A DNA stretch of 13,219 bases from an uncultured Thiotrichaceae bacterium. Its GTDB lineage: Bacteria; Pseudomonadota; Gammaproteobacteria; Thiotrichales; Thiotrichaceae. Positions 6,833 through 13,157 of the stretch are shown in pieces. The position numbers were made by a program, and so were the translations under genes. The notes below the pieces were generated by a model. That model saw only the letters and a list, made by a program, of their open reading frames with translations. It ran no database searches and had not been told where the DNA came from. Location of the stretch: contig CALHAO010000106.1 in the NCBI GenBank assembly GCA_937931765.1, forward strand, positions 1 through 13,219, in the 5' to 3' direction. Position 1 is the stretch's first letter. Each line of letters begins with the position of its first letter.

Positions 6833-7969
6833 TTATCGGTTTTTCTGCATAATTTCAATGAAGTGGTCGAACACAGGAGCCACATCATGGGGGCCGGGGC
6901 TAGCTTCCGGATGCCCCTGGAAACTGAAGGCCGGGCAATCCGTACGTTCAATACCTTGTAAAGTATTATCAAATAGTGAACGGTGTGTTGCTTTCAGCGT
7001 ATCAGGTAGTGTTGCTTCATCTACTGCAAAACCATGATTCTGGCTACTAATCATGACCGTTGAAGTAGCAAGATCCTGTACCGGATGGTTCGCACCATGA
7101 TGACCAAATTTCATCTTCATCGTAGTCGCGCCACTGGCCAGTCCTAACAACTGATGCCCCAAACAAATACCAAAAGTAGGCACCTGCTTTTCCAGTATTT
7201 GCTGAATCGCTTCGATCGCATAATCACAAGGCTCAGGGTCACCGGGGCCATTGGATAAGAAAACACCATCCGGATTCATCCCCAGCACTTCAGCTGCCGG
7301 AGTCTGTGCCGGAACCACAGTCACATGACAGCCACGATCAACCAGCATGCGTAGAATATTTCGCTTCACGCCAAAATCATAAGCCACTACGCGGAATTCA
7401 CTGCTTTCTGCAGTAGAAGCACGCGGATCATCAGGGTCAAGATTCCAGCTCCCCTGTGTCCAAGTATAAGGCTTGGCAGTAGTCACTTCTTTAGCCAGAT
7501 CCATACCCTGCAAACCAGGGAATGCCTGTGCAGCAGTTAATGCCAGTTGATCATCCAACTCATCACCGGCGACTATGCAACCACGTTGGGCACCTTTTTC
7601 ACGCAGAATGCGGGTCAGACGACGGGTATCAATATCAGCTATTGCTACCACATTATTACGGGACAGATAATCCGGCAGTGATTCTTCACCACGCCAGTTA
7701 CTGTATAAAGACGGCACATCGCGGACAATTAGTCCGGCAGCATGCACTTGTGTCGATTCCATATCCTCTTCATTCACACCGGTATTACCGATATGCGGAT
7801 AAGTCAACGTCACAACTTGCCTGGCATATGAGGGGTCGGTCAGGATTTCCTGATACCCGGTCAGTGCGGTATTAAATACTACCTCACCAACAGTCTGACC
7901 ATCACAACCTATGGAACGCCCCCGGAAGATACTGCCATCTTCCAACACTAGCAGAGCCTGCTTACTCAA
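6833..7969 (-). CDS. carA: Carbamoyl-phosphate synthase small subunit (glutamine amidotransferase)
   Basis: A 378-residue CarA that hydrolyses glutamine and channels ammonia to CarB. The N-terminal CPSase small-chain domain (about 1-150) includes FNTALTGYQEILTDPSY. The C-terminal class I amidotransferase domain (about 192-378) has FGICLGHQLLG with Cys269 and QGHPEASPGP with His353 and Glu355, the same three numbers as in E. coli. That agreement fixes the start at TTG 7969, not at the TTG four codons upstream. A GGAGG at 7979-7975 lies 5 nt before TTG 7969 and would be inside the longer version. A promoter and a palindromic leader structure lie just upstream, so carA may begin its own transcript as well as being read from fabH. 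The rare TTG start suggests limited translation initiation. Confidence 0.97.
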   Translation of the reverse strand: MSKQALLVLEDGSIFRGRSIGCDGQTVGEVVFNTALTGYQEILTDPSYARQVVTLTYPHIGNTGVNEEDMESTQVHAAGLIVRDVPSLYSNWRGEESLPDYLSRNNVVAIADIDTRRLTRILREKGAQRGCIVAGDELDDQLALTAAQAFPGLQGMDLAKEVTTAKPYTWTQGSWNLDPDDPRASTAESSEFRVVAYDFGVKRNILRMLVDRGCHVTVVPAQTPAAEVLGMNPDGVFLSNGPGDPEPCDYAIEAIQQILEKQVPTFGICLGHQLLGLASGATTMKMKFGHHGANHPVQDLATSTVMISSQNHGFAVDEATLPDTLKATHRSLFDNTLQGIERTDCPAFSFQGHPEASPGPHDVAPVFDHFIEIMQKNR

Positions 7970-7996
7970 TGGAACCTCCAAGTTCTACATACAATA

Positions 7997-8022
7997 ACGG
8001 GATGAGCGATCGCTCATCCCGT
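7997..8022. promoter_or_regulatory. 26-bp perfect palindrome in the carA leader: attenuator, terminator or operator
   Basis: The sequence is self-complementary over 26 bp: ACGGGATGAGCGA and its reverse complement, with GCGATCGC at the centre (8006-8013). In minus-strand RNA it can form a GC-rich stem with a GATC loop, followed by UUAUUGU and then, about 18 nt on, the carA ribosome site. It could terminate the upstream fabH/CYTH transcript, attenuate carA, or be an operator at roughly +10 to +35 of the carA promoter. The U-tract is weak, so terminator strength is uncertain. Confidence 0.6.
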
Positions 8023-8039
8023 GGAATTCGTGGGGAGGC

Positions 8040-8068
8040 ATTTTAACGCCTGCTCATCAAAGTGTCTA
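8040..8068 (-). promoter_or_regulatory. Candidate sigma-70 promoter for carAB
   Basis: On the minus strand, TAGACA (8068-8063, 5 of 6 matches to TTGACA), a 17-bp spacer and TAAAAT (8045-8040, 5 of 6 matches to TATAAT). Predicted start is near 8033-8031, at the end of a pyrimidine-rich stretch (TGCCTCCCCA). This gives a leader of about 62 nt that contains the whole 26-bp palindrome. The element lies between the CYTH stop and carA, as expected if carAB has its own control. Confidence 0.6.
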
Positions 8069-8103
8069 TCCAATGATGCGAAGCGATAGAAAATTTACAA
8101 TAA

Positions 8104-8595
8104 TTAACCTGAACAGCGCTCTTCAGCCGTCCACTGGACATATGGATACTGCACTAAGGCTACATTATAATAACGCTCCACCCCTGAAACATCGGCACCG
8201 GCCCAACCAGGAACATCAAATGCCTCATCAACTGCTTCCAGTTCGATCTCAGCAACAATCAATCCGGCATTATCACCGCTGAATTCATCTATTTCCCAAA
8301 TTTTTCCGCCATATTCAACGAAGTGACGGATTTTCTCAATCATCGGGCGCATACATAATTGATCCAACATTTCATTGGCATCAGCTAAAGGAACCGGATA
8401 TTCATACTCAGGGCGCTGCACACCAACGGTCATGCCTTTGACATTGATATTGGCTATATCACCTGCTACGCGAATTCTCACAGAGGCATGCTTATTATTG
8501 CTCAGATAACCCTGACGATACTCAACAGAACGAATGATCTGCTCACGCCAGTCATCATTAACAATCAGAAATTTATGCTCGATTTCGGTAGCCAT
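8104..8595 (-). CDS. CYTH-domain triphosphate tunnel metalloenzyme (probable inorganic triphosphatase)
   Basis: A 163-residue single-domain CYTH protein. The hallmark ExExK is at residues 4-8 (EIEHK). Charged tunnel residues follow in the usual order: Arg40 and Arg42 (SVRIRV), Lys53 (NVKG), Glu63/Glu65 (PEYEYPV), Arg90, the WEIDEF strand (100-105), the AEIELE metal-binding strand (115-120) and a C-terminal ERYYNVAL. Short bacterial enzymes of this type hydrolyse inorganic triphosphate in a metal-dependent way. Substrate here is inferred from family. ATG 8595 follows AGGAT, which overlaps the fabH stop 9 bp upstream, so it is translated with fabH. A functional link to lipid or carbamoyl phosphate synthesis is not evident. 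Confidence 0.9.
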   Translation of the reverse strand: MATEIEHKFLIVNDDWREQIIRSVEYRQGYLSNNKHASVRIRVAGDIANINVKGMTVGVQRPEYEYPVPLADANEMLDQLCMRPMIEKIRHFVEYGGKIWEIDEFSGDNAGLIVAEIELEAVDEAFDVPGWAGADVSGVERYYNVALVQYPYVQWTAEERCSG

Positions 8596-8604
8596 GAATT
8601 AATC

Positions 8605-9573
8605 CTAGAAACGCACCAGCGCAGAACCCCAGGTAAACCCGCCCCCAAAGGCTTCTAGTAAGATCGTGTCACCTCGCTTAATACGGCCATCCCGCACCGC
8701 CACATCCAGCGCTAGCGGAATAGATGCAGAAGAAGTATTGCCATGCTCAGCAACAGTCACCACCACATTATCCATCGACATACTGAGTTTTTTTGCCGTC
8801 GCCTGAATAATACGGATATTAGCCTGGTGGGGCACCAGCCAATCAACATCAGCTTTAGTCATCTGATTCGCTTCCAGCGTTTCATCAACAATGCGCCCCA
8901 ATGTCCTAACCGCCGTCCGGAAGACGTCATTACCTTTCATTTTCAGAAAGGCACCTTCAGCCTCCATCATTGCCGCAGGCCGTGATACACCACCAGAAAC
9001 ATATAACAAGTCTTCATATTGGCCATCAGCATGAATATGTGTTGATAAAATACCCGGCTCTTCGCTGGCTTCCAGCACGACTGCACCAGCACCATCACCA
9101 AACAACACACAAGTCGTCCGGTCGCTCCAATCCATCAGGCGAGTCATCGCCTCTGAACCCACAACCAGTGCACATTTATTAGAACCACTGCGCACAAACT
9201 TATCAGCCACACTCAGCGCGTAAGAAAATCCGGCACAGGCAGCATTCACATCAAAAGCTGCTCCGCCATTTTTAATACCTAATTTTTGCTGTAATAAGCA
9301 GGCCGTGCTAGGAAACACCAGATCAGGCGTCGAAGTTCCCATCACAATCAAATCAATATCTTCAGGTTTTTTACCCGCCATTTCCAAAGCACGCTGTGCA
9401 GCCACTAAGGCCAGGTCACTCGCACCCTGCTCTTCTGCCACATGTCGCTGACGAATACCCGTACGCTCAAAAATCCACTGATCCGAGGTATCAACGATAC
9501 GCTCCAGATCCTTGTTAGTCATGATTTTTGGCGGTAAGTAACTACCCGTACCAATAATTCGCGAATAAATCAT
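8605..9573 (-). CDS. fabH: Beta-ketoacyl-ACP synthase III (FabH)
   Basis: A 322-residue FabH, which condenses acetyl-CoA with malonyl-ACP to start fatty acid synthesis in the cytoplasm. The thiolase-fold catalytic triad is complete: Cys113 in NAACAGFSYAL, His249 in VPHQANIRI and Asn279 in EHGNTSSAS. The DTSDQWIFERTGIRQRH segment (29-44) and the closing GGGFTWGSALVRF are typical. The start ATG overlaps the plsX stop as ATGA (9570-9573), implying coupled translation. In E. coli fabH is followed by fabD, fabG and acpP. Here it is followed by the CYTH gene and carA, so the cluster has been rearranged. Confidence 0.98.
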   Translation of the reverse strand: MIYSRIIGTGSYLPPKIMTNKDLERIVDTSDQWIFERTGIRQRHVAEEQGASDLALVAAQRALEMAGKKPEDIDLIVMGTSTPDLVFPSTACLLQQKLGIKNGGAAFDVNAACAGFSYALSVADKFVRSGSNKCALVVGSEAMTRLMDWSDRTTCVLFGDGAGAVVLEASEEPGILSTHIHADGQYEDLLYVSGGVSRPAAMMEAEGAFLKMKGNDVFRTAVRTLGRIVDETLEANQMTKADVDWLVPHQANIRIIQATAKKLSMSMDNVVVTVAEHGNTSSASIPLALDVAVRDGRIKRGDTILLEAFGGGFTWGSALVRF

Positions 9574-10598
9574 CCAGCCTGCCTCAAGTCCAACAATTCA
9601 GCAATTTGTGCATTAATACGCTGCGGAAGCTTCTTAATAATTTCCGTACGCGCAATCCCAATAGCATTAGCAAAAGCCAGACTGTCTGCGCCGCCATGAC
9701 TTTTTACAGCAATACCCTGCAATCCCAGCAAACTTGCGCCATTGTACAGTCGCGGATCAACTTCTTTCCGAAAACTATTCAACACCGGCAAAGACAGCAA
9801 CCCAACCAGCTTGGTTAATAAATTGCGGGTAAAACTTGCTTTCAGTTTTGCGGAAATCATCTTGGCTAAACCTTCACTGGTTTTCAACGCAACATTTCCG
9901 ACAAAACCATCACAGACTATAACATCGACACCGCCCAGATATATACCATCCCCTTCGACATAGCCGATATAATTTAAAGGTGAACTCGCCAACAAAGCAT
10001 TCGCTGCCTTAACCTGCTCATTGCCTTTGATAGCCTCTGCACCGATATTCAGCAAACCCACCGTAGGATTGGTGATATCATCAATAGCCTTGGCCAACTC
10101 AGAACCCATCAACGCGAATTGATACAAATGCTCAGCGGATGAATCAACATTGGCCCCCAAATCAAGCATATGGGTCTGACCATTCATACTAGGCATTACG
10201 GTACAAAGCGCCGGGCGATCAATGCCCGGAATCATGCGCAGCACGAAACGACTGGTTGCCATCAGCGCACCGGTATTTCCGGCACTCACTATGGCATCAG
10301 CACGAGCCTGCTTAACCAGATCAATCGCTACGCGCATGGAAGAGTCTTTTTTCTTCTTTAATGCCAAAGCAGGCGATTCATCCATATCCACCACCTGAGA
10401 AGCATGCTGAATACTGATTAACTGATTATCTTGGGAATTATGTTCGGCCAGGGCAGCCTGTACTTTTTGCTCATCGCCCACCAGAATCAAAGAAATATCA
10501 TTATATTGTTTTAATGCTTCCAGTGCCGCAGGGACAATAACACTCAGCCCATGGTCCCCACCCATTGCATCCAGAGCAATCCGGTATTTTGCGCTCAT
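9570..10598 (-). CDS. plsX: Phosphate acyltransferase PlsX
   Basis: A 342-residue PlsX that converts acyl-ACP to acyl-phosphate for glycerol-3-phosphate acylation by PlsY, acting at the inner face of the membrane. Landmarks: the nucleotide-like fold opening IALDAMGGDHG (7-17), SAGNTGALMA (105-114), and a later GFVGNVALKTSEG segment. ATG 10598 is chosen over an in-frame GTG/TTG-type start at 10631 because GGGAG (10611-10607) lies 8 nt upstream and MSAKYRIALDAMGGD matches family N-termini. The longer version would run through an intrinsic terminator. The gene is separated from rpmF by that terminator and overlaps fabH by 4 bp. Confidence 0.96.
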   Translation of the reverse strand: MSAKYRIALDAMGGDHGLSVIVPAALEALKQYNDISLILVGDEQKVQAALAEHNSQDNQLISIQHASQVVDMDESPALALKKKKDSSMRVAIDLVKQARADAIVSAGNTGALMATSRFVLRMIPGIDRPALCTVMPSMNGQTHMLDLGANVDSSAEHLYQFALMGSELAKAIDDITNPTVGLLNIGAEAIKGNEQVKAANALLASSPLNYIGYVEGDGIYLGGVDVIVCDGFVGNVALKTSEGLAKMISAKLKASFTRNLLTKLVGLLSLPVLNSFRKEVDPRLYNGASLLGLQGIAVKSHGGADSLAFANAIGIARTEIIKKLPQRINAQIAELLDLRQAG

Positions 10599-10613
10599 TT
10601 TAATAACTCCCAC

Positions 10614-10646
10614 AAAAAAAATCGCGGACATAATGCCCGCGATTTT
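10614..10646 (-). terminator. Intrinsic terminator between rpmF and plsX
   Basis: On the minus strand a 10-bp stem (AAAATCGCGG with CCGCGATTTT; plus coordinates 10637-10646 and 10618-10627), a 9-nt loop and a run of eight T (10621-10614). The U-tract ends only two bases before the plsX ribosome site. This is a textbook Rho-independent terminator for the yceD-rpmF transcript, and presumably partial if plsX is read from upstream. Confidence 0.88.
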
Positions 10647-10690
10647 GAATCAGATTTTATCCTGAAGATAGATCACACAAACAGTAACGA

Positions 10691-10894
10691 TTAATCTTCG
10701 TCATCTTCATCATCAATAGCCACTGCTGTTGGCATAATCTGACGACCACAGTAAAAGCCGTCTGCAGTCATATTATGACGTAGATGCTTTTCACCAGTCG
10801 TCTGGTCAACCGACAATGTCGGTGCTTTCAGCGCATCGTGTGAACGACGCATACCACGCTTAGAGCGTGTCTTACGATTTTTCTGAACTGCCAT
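10691..10894 (-). CDS. rpmF: 50S ribosomal protein L32 with acidic C-terminal tail
   Basis: A 67-residue L32. Residues 1-51 follow the E. coli protein closely: MAVQKNRKTRSKRGMRRSHD, then SVDQTTGEKHLRH and TADGFYCGR. The E. coli protein ends soon after this point (57 residues). This one continues with a roughly 16-residue extension ending in seven acidic residues (DDEDDED). ATG 10894 is preceded by GGAG about 9 nt upstream, overlapping the end of yceD (6-bp gap), so yceD and rpmF are co-translated as in many proteobacteria. An intrinsic terminator follows about 45 bp downstream. Confidence 0.97.
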   Translation of the reverse strand: MAVQKNRKTRSKRGMRRSHDALKAPTLSVDQTTGEKHLRHNMTADGFYCGRQIMPTAVAIDDEDDED

Positions 10895-10900
10895 GGCAAT

Positions 10901-11440
10901 TTACTCCGTTTTTTTCCAGTCTTTTAATGCGGCAAAAGGATTTTTCTTTTCCTTTTCCACGGGTTGTTCGTTATCTGCATTATCAACCACCGGTATTTCG
11001 CGCACTATCCGGGTCGGCTCACACTGATCATGCCGGGCAACTGCCGGTAACGTTAACAGGATCTCATCTTCGAGAAAATCCTGCAAAAACATACGCTCAT
11101 CATCAACAATGCATATTTCATAGCCTTCTTCTTCAGGCTGTCTATCAGTTTGTGAAGCAGTCACCACTACACTAATCCGGGCTTCCACATCAATTGTTAC
11201 CGGCTTCAGACAACGCTGACATTCCATAACAACCGTGCCGTTCACCTGACCAATGATCATGGGAAGGTGGCTGGGAGAATATAAAAACTCCAGCTCAACT
11301 TCGAAATCCTCTGCTGCAGCTTCCGGCACTAGTAGCTCGCTCAATCGTGATAAACGATTGGTATGAACCACACCAGAAAGTTGTCTGCGTTGCTCAATCA
11401 GACGGAAAGGATTAATTTCAACGGGTAACCTGTTCGACAT
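10901..11440 (-). CDS. yceD: YceD family protein (DUF177), 23S rRNA accumulation protein
   Basis: A 179-residue YceD. The family is encoded next to rpmF and has been linked to 23S rRNA accumulation and ribosome biogenesis. The central MECQRCLKPV (a C-x2-C pair) is the family hallmark. An acidic stretch with LQDFLEDEILLTLP follows, and the C-terminus reads NPFAALKDWKK, as in E. coli (NPFAVLASLK). I start at ATG 11440 (MSNRLPVEINPFRLIEQRR...), which matches family N-termini. The 25 further upstream codons open to GTG/TTG-type starts lack homology and contain a strong promoter -10. There is no Shine-Dalgarno ahead of 11440, and the predicted transcript start is only a few bases away. Confidence 0.93.
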   Translation of the reverse strand: MSNRLPVEINPFRLIEQRRQLSGVVHTNRLSRLSELLVPEAAAEDFEVELEFLYSPSHLPMIIGQVNGTVVMECQRCLKPVTIDVEARISVVVTASQTDRQPEEEGYEICIVDDERMFLQDFLEDEILLTLPAVARHDQCEPTRIVREIPVVDNADNEQPVEKEKKNPFAALKDWKKTE

Positions 11441-11449
11441 AAGCGCGGG

Positions 11450-11479
11450 ATTATATGAAGCATGTAGCCGTACTGTAAA
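11450..11479 (-). promoter_or_regulatory. Strong sigma-70-like promoter for yceD-rpmF
   Basis: On the minus strand, TTTACA (11479-11474, 5 of 6 matches to TTGACA), an 18-bp spacer and a perfect TATAAT (11455-11450). The -10 ends 9 bases before the yceD ATG at 11440, so transcription should begin at or within a few bases of the start codon. Confidence 0.65.
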
Positions 11480-11614
11480 GGAAAAATCGTAATTCGGAGC
11501 ACAAAACCACAACATATTGCACTATTCTGTGCTCAGGAACTCAATTTGACCCACTATTAACTGAACCAAGACTCAGGACTGTCCGTCTTATTTAGTAATT
11601 ATCATCAAACAAAG

Positions 11615-11630
11615 TCCATTGTGTAATGGA
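11615..11630. repeat. Small inverted repeat in the yceD / 11717 divergent gap
   Basis: TCCATT (11615-11620) and AATGGA (11625-11630) flank a GTGT loop. No T-tract follows on either strand, so it is not a convincing terminator. It may be a protein-binding site or chance. Confidence 0.25.
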
Positions 11631-11682
11631 TTTGAGATTTAAAAATTTTGATAGATTTACATACGCACCTACAACATCTAAA

Positions 11683-11705
11683 TTTTGCTTGAAAATTAAG
11701 CAAAA
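11683..11705. promoter_or_regulatory. AT-rich inverted repeat and weak promoter before the gene at 11717
   Basis: TTTTGCTT (11683-11690) and AAGCAAAA (11698-11705) form an exact 8-bp inverted repeat around 7 bases. A weak promoter pair overlaps it: TTGCTT (11685-11690), a 16-bp spacer and TATTAC (11707-11712). If that promoter is used, transcription begins near the ATG at 11717, which would favour the later ATG at 11771 for translation. Confidence 0.3.
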
Positions 11706-11716
11706 ATATTACTATC

Positions 11717-13090
11717 ATGCTCAAACTATCTCGCAAAACCCTAACAACCCCACGGAATCCAAAAATCAAGATGAACGACGCAAAAGGACATGCATCAAAC
11801 TTATTGATTCTCTCACTAGCTACCGCTTTAGTAGGTGCGGGAATACTTAGCTGGTCACTAGCCCAGTCCAGCCTATTTAAAGAGCGCCCCAGAACAGCAA
11901 GCAGTCTAGCCATAAAAAACACTGTCAGCGAAAGCATTATGACTAATGAGCCGGTTCAAAACCCAATTAAAATCAAGATACCGGACATAAAAACCATTCA
12001 GGCAACGAACCCGGACGAAGTCGCAAAGAAACCAGACGCAATCGACGTAATCATTGAAGAGCCAAAGGAGGCAAAATTACCGGTGGCCACCCCGACGACC
12101 GAACCAACAAAGTCTGCGAACAAAGTAGCGCCAGATGAGATCGCTACCCAAGAGCAGAAGCCAGAAACCCCTGCTAAAGAAACAATCGTAGCCGAAAAGA
12201 TCATACTGCCTGGTGCATTACAAAATAATATAACCACAACAGAAATAGCTCCTCCTGAAGTACCGCAGAATGAAATAACAGCACTCACCCCAGAAGCAGA
12301 TGCTGAAGTAGCACCTTCCCGAGCATCACAAAATGATGTAGCCGCAGCCACCCCCGAATCTACCGAAACAATACCTATTGAAGCAGACCCCATTGTCACT
12401 GAAACGACGATTACAAGCACCTCCTCTCCTGAAACACCACAAACTGAAGCGGCCCACAACGCAGAAGCAGCCTCAACCATAGAAGCGGCACTTCCCGAAG
12501 TACCGCAGAATGACATAGCAACAACCACTCCGGAATCAGACACTACAGACATACCGGAAAGTGAAATAACCATAGCTACTGCAGAAACAGACACAGCGGA
12601 AACAATTACTCCGGAAATAGTGCAGAATGAGATAACCCCTATCAAAACGGAAGTGGAAATATCAGCTACACAAGTAACACCTGCTGAGACACCACTGGAA
12701 AACACTGCGGCCACCTCAGAAACACCACCAAACACTGAAACCCCAGAGCAAACAGATCAGGTTATCCAAGCTAGCGCTGAATCCTCTGATGAGGGTACAC
12801 AGGCAACAGAGCGTGAAAAAAATGGCTGGATTTATGCAGGCTTATACGAAAATGGTAAATGGACGAAGCGTGGACTGGAGTTACCTGCTGACAAACTACC
12901 CGATACCGGTAAGATCTATAAACTAATCTGGGGGACAAATGTACGTTTAGCCCCACCTGGAAAACGTACAGACGATAGTGACAATCTTGCTAAGAATATT
13001 GATTATCTGGCAATAAACCGAGAAATTGAAGTTACCAGCGTAAAAAACTCCGGCAGAACCGGGCATATCTGGCTGGAAATTAAGTACTGA
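11717..13090 (+). CDS. Membrane-anchored protein with Thr/Pro/Glu-rich repeat linker and C-terminal SH3-like domain (tentative)
   Basis: A 457-residue protein I cannot name. A basic N-terminus (KLSRK...RNPKIK) precedes a hydrophobic segment at about 28-49, so it is probably anchored in the inner membrane with the rest in the periplasm. Residues about 75-365 form a low-complexity Thr/Pro/Glu/Ala-rich linker, presumably disordered, with five degenerate copies of PEVPQN[E/D]I near residues 165, 180, 201, 260 and 299. The last 88 residues (370-457), starting GWIYAGLYENGKW and containing WGTNVRLAPPG and HIWLEIKY, look like a small beta-rich SH3-like domain; that fold is inferred. The start is uncertain: ATG 11717 or ATG 11771 (codon 19), neither with a clear ribosome site. 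It lies between the divergent yceD and maf. Confidence 0.75.
   Translation: MLKLSRKTLTTPRNPKIKMNDAKGHASNLLILSLATALVGAGILSWSLAQSSLFKERPRTASSLAIKNTVSESIMTNEPVQNPIKIKIPDIKTIQATNPDEVAKKPDAIDVIIEEPKEAKLPVATPTTEPTKSANKVAPDEIATQEQKPETPAKETIVAEKIILPGALQNNITTTEIAPPEVPQNEITALTPEADAEVAPSRASQNDVAAATPESTETIPIEADPIVTETTITSTSSPETPQTEAAHNAEAASTIEAALPEVPQNDIATTTPESDTTDIPESEITIATAETDTAETITPEIVQNEITPIKTEVEISATQVTPAETPLENTAATSETPPNTETPEQTDQVIQASAESSDEGTQATEREKNGWIYAGLYENGKWTKRGLELPADKLPDTGKIYKLIWGTNVRLAPPGKRTDDSDNLAKNIDYLAINREIEVTSVKNSGRTGHIWLEIKY
12254..12634 (+). repeat. Degenerate PEVPQN repeats within the linker
   Basis: Codons for Pro-Glu-Val-Pro-Gln-Asn recur in the 11717 gene. A 17-base block, GAAGTACCGCAGAATGA, occurs exactly at 12257-12273 and 12497-12513, which is 240 bp or 80 codons apart. 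A diverged copy lies at 12611 (PEIVQNEI), and weaker ones at 12209 and about 12312. Identity at DNA level suggests recent internal duplication or recombination, not only amino-acid bias. Confidence 0.65.
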
Positions 13091-13099
13091 CCCGAACGC

Positions 13100-13138
13100 C
13101 TGATCAGAGGTATAGTTCAAGCAATCTATCTGATCAGA
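13100..13138. promoter_or_regulatory. Paired CTGATCAGA sites upstream of maf
   Basis: CTGATCAGA occurs at 13100-13108 and 13130-13138, exactly 30 bp apart. Each contains the 8-bp palindrome CTGATCAG. The pair lies in the 67-bp gap between the 11717 gene and maf, 20 bp before the maf start codon. Same-face spacing fits a dimer-binding operator, but no regulator is known from this window. It could instead form a stem in RNA. Confidence 0.35.
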
Positions 13139-13157
13139 CTCTGCTTAGGAACATAAC

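Noticed and set aside
7970..7981. A start for carA four codons further upstream (TTG 7981)
   Set aside because: The ribosome site GGAGG would lie inside the gene. Starting at TTG 7969 gives Cys269, His353 and Glu355, the E. coli numbering.
10599..10631. An 11-codon N-terminal extension of PlsX
   Set aside because: It would translate through the intrinsic terminator and has no family support. GGGAG sits correctly for ATG 10598.
11441..11515. A 25-codon N-terminal extension of YceD
   Set aside because: It overlaps a perfect -10 element and shows no resemblance to YceD N-termini.
11532..11578. CTCAGGA repeated at 11532 and 11572 as an operator pair
   Set aside because: Only seven bases match and neither copy is palindromic. 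The spacing alone is not enough.
11998..12735. A 245-codon open frame antisense to the repeat linker
   Set aside because: It is Val/Ser/Ala-rich with no domain or ribosome site, and arises because the Thr/Pro/Glu-rich sense codons give few stops in that antisense frame. The sense gene has an anchor and a folded C-terminal domain.
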